DNA from: DASYYE01 sp035946955
GTDB lineage: Bacteria > Actinomycetota > Actinomycetes > Streptosporangiales > Streptosporangiaceae
Length of the DNA stretch: 32,351 bases
Reading direction: 5' to 3'
NCBI GenBank assembly: GCA_035946955.1
Contig: DASYYE010000048.1
Location: 1-32,351, forward strand
Shown: positions 31,051 through 32,351 of the stretch, one piece after another
How the letters are laid out: each line of letters begins with the position of its first letter
How positions within the stretch are numbered: the first letter of the stretch is position 1
Notes under the pieces: generated by a model
Database searches by the model: none
The model's input: the letters and a program-made list of their open reading frames with translations, nothing else
What the model was told of the DNA's origin: nothing
Program-made: the position numbers and the translations under genes

Positions 31051-32351
31051 GTGAGTACGAATGGGGCCGAGCGGCAGGCCGTTGCCGCGATCGTGCCCGC
31101 GCACGTCAGCGCGGGGAGCAGTGAAGCCGAAGCCGGTACCGCGCTAACGGCGGCTGGCGGCACCCAGGCCAGTGTCGCGGGTGCGGCCGCTGGCAGAGCC
31201 GAAGCCGGTCTCGCGCGTGCGGTGGCCAGCGACACCGAGGCCGGAGCATCGCCCGTGGCGGCCGGACCTGACAACAGCCCACGGCCCGGGCTGGTCGCCG
31301 CTGCCCTGGAGCGGTGGGTGGCTGCCCTCACTGACCTGGGTGGACGCAACACACTGCTCTACTACAAGGACCGTCGCGCCGGAACCCTCGACCTGTCCCA
31401 GGCCGACCCGGATGCGCTGCACCGCTTCCTTGCCCGCGGCTCGACCAGGCTGACCAAGCTCTTCAGCGACGCCGACGTCAGGGCCGATGCCATCAGGCGG
31501 ACACAGGCCATCTACCGCAAGGCCCGGGAGCTGGCCGAGGAACGTGGCCTGGCCGCCAGCTACGTGGCAATCGGCATGGCCTGCTGGGACGAGCTGTTCC
31601 TGTACCCGGCAGCGCCCATCCTGCTGCGCCCGCTGACGATCACCCCTACCCGTGCCCGCCACGATGACTTCGACCTCACCCTGGACGAGACGTCAGAGGT
31701 GAACCCCGTCCTGCTGCACAAGCTCAGCACCTTGTACGGGGCCGACACCCGCAACCTGGCTGAGGAGACGGACCCGGCCCAAGTGTTCAGCCTGCTGCGG
31801 GAGGTCGCGGCCGAGGCGGAACTGCCCGGCTTCACCATTGCCGAGCGGTGTGTCATCGGCACCTTCAGCTACGCGAAACTGCCCATGGTCAGGGACTTGC
31901 AGAGCGCCGGTGACCTACTCGAGGAAAGCACTGTCGTGGCGGCGATCGCGGGTGACCCGGAGGCCCAGGCCGCCATCGCGGAGGACGGTGGCCCACTGCC
32001 CGCACTGGACTCCATTCCGCCGGAAGACGACTTCTGCGTGCTGGACGCCGACTCCTCCCAGCGCACCGCCATCGCCGCGGTCGTGAGCGGGCAGAACCTG
32101 GTGATCCACGGCCCGCCGGGCACAGGCAAGAGCCAGACCATCGCCAACCTCATCGCCAGCCTGGTGGCCCACGGCCGCAAGGTGCTCTTCGTGGCCGAGA
32201 AGCGGGCGGCGATCGATGCCGTACTGACCCGGCTGAACGCCGCCGGGCTCAATGACGTGGTGCTCGACATCCACGACGGGACACGGGACCGGCACCGCAT
32301 CGCCCAGGACCTCGGCGCGGCGCTGGAGGGTGCCCAGCACACCCACGAGGT
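31051..32351 (+). CDS. DUF4011-type superfamily 1 helicase, N-terminal part (runs off the right edge)
   Basis: 433 codons are visible and the frame is open to the window end. Residues 1-80 form an Ala/Glu/Gly-rich tail with an imperfect 72-bp repeat. From about residue 85 there is a DUF4011-like region (LERWVAALTDLGGRNTLLYYKDRRAGTLDL; then WDELFLYPAAPILLRPLTI). The SF1 helicase core starts with the Q-motif-like region (DSSQRTAIAA), Walker A HGPPGTGKSQT (353-363) and motif Ia-type LFVAEKRAAIDAVLTRL. Relatives are very large (1,200-2,000 residues) and often end in DUF3320 and a Vsr/DUF559-like endonuclease, which I cannot see here; such helicase-nucleases are suspected in defence or DNA repair. 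GTG 31051 has GGGAGGGG 10 nt upstream. Confidence 0.88.
   Translation, partial: MSTNGAERQAVAAIVPAHVSAGSSEAEAGTALTAAGGTQASVAGAAAGRAEAGLARAVASDTEAGASPVAAGPDNSPRPGLVAAALERWVAALTDLGGRNTLLYYKDRRAGTLDLSQADPDALHRFLARGSTRLTKLFSDADVRADAIRRTQAIYRKARELAEERGLAASYVAIGMACWDELFLYPAAPILLRPLTITPTRARHDDFDLTLDETSEVNPVLLHKLSTLYGADTRNLAEETDPAQVFSLLREVAAEAELPGFTIAERCVIGTFSYAKLPMVRDLQSAGDLLEESTVVAAIAGDPEAQAAIAEDGGPLPALDSIPPEDDFCVLDADSSQRTAIAAVVSGQNLVIHGPPGTGKSQTIANLIASLVAHGRKVLFVAEKRAAIDAVLTRLNAAGLNDVVLDIHDGTRDRHRIAQDLGAALEGAQHTHE

Noticed and set aside
30857..31054. A 65-codon frame ending in GTGA overlap with the helicase start
   Set aside because: Possible leader peptide, but the ribosome binding site is weak and there is no family support; kept as a note only.

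Overview
The window is 32.4 kb of very GC-rich DNA with the strong third-position G/C bias, frequent GTG/TTG starts and gene families of a filamentous-type actinobacterium. Pointers are a conservon (cvnABCD), a multidomain PAS/GAF/SpoIIE/HATPase regulator, an MMPL exporter, a form-II CoxL-type molybdenum hydroxylase and a murD2-murL pair. Streptosporangiales or Catenulisporales-like taxa would fit, but the order cannot be fixed from sequence reading alone. I see no tRNA, rRNA, CRISPR array, insertion sequence or phage gene.

Layout. 1-336 (-) is the N-terminus of a secreted GH92 alpha-mannosidase, with a promoter and a LacI-type operator upstream. 807-1631 (+) is a DppA-type D-aminopeptidase, convergent with a secreted lipoprotein of unknown function. 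3458-4741 (+) encodes a DUF2314 protein whose stop codon overlaps that of a large PAS-PAS-GAF-SpoIIE-HATPase regulator (4738-7173, -). 7441-7637 is a structured leader with a c-di-GMP-I (GEMM)-like core, ahead of a coiled-coil protein. Next come an MntP-like transporter, a secreted TIM-barrel protein, purU, a frameshifted MMPL transporter and a haloalkane-dehalogenase-like hydrolase.

21119 down to 14951 (-) is a tightly packed set: pgeF, murL, murD2, an FAD-linked D-2-hydroxyacid dehydrogenase and an RsmD-like/methyltransferase fusion. MurD2 and MurL form the alternative route to D-Glu in peptidoglycan: MurD2 adds L-Glu to UDP-MurNAc-L-Ala and MurL epimerises the glutamate in place. PgeF is a peptidoglycan-precursor editing enzyme. 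The block therefore reads as a precursor synthesis and proofreading operon with two unexplained passengers, and it is the most interesting part of the window.

21486-25286 (+) is a conservon: histidine-kinase-like CvnA with a hexapeptide-repeat tail, roadblock CvnB, DUF742 CvnC and GTPase CvnD, plus a GAF protein. It converges on an acyl-CoA dehydrogenase lacking the usual catalytic glutamate. A divergent promoter region with a TetR-like operator separates that gene from a three-gene molybdenum hydroxylase operon (26901-30504, +). A perfect 21-bp stem-loop follows the operon. A ~147-bp intergenic repeat occurs in inverted orientation at 21144-21290 and 30598-30744, flanking the conservon/dehydrogenase block. 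The right edge holds the start of a large DUF4011-type SF1 helicase preceded by a perfect CRP-like site.
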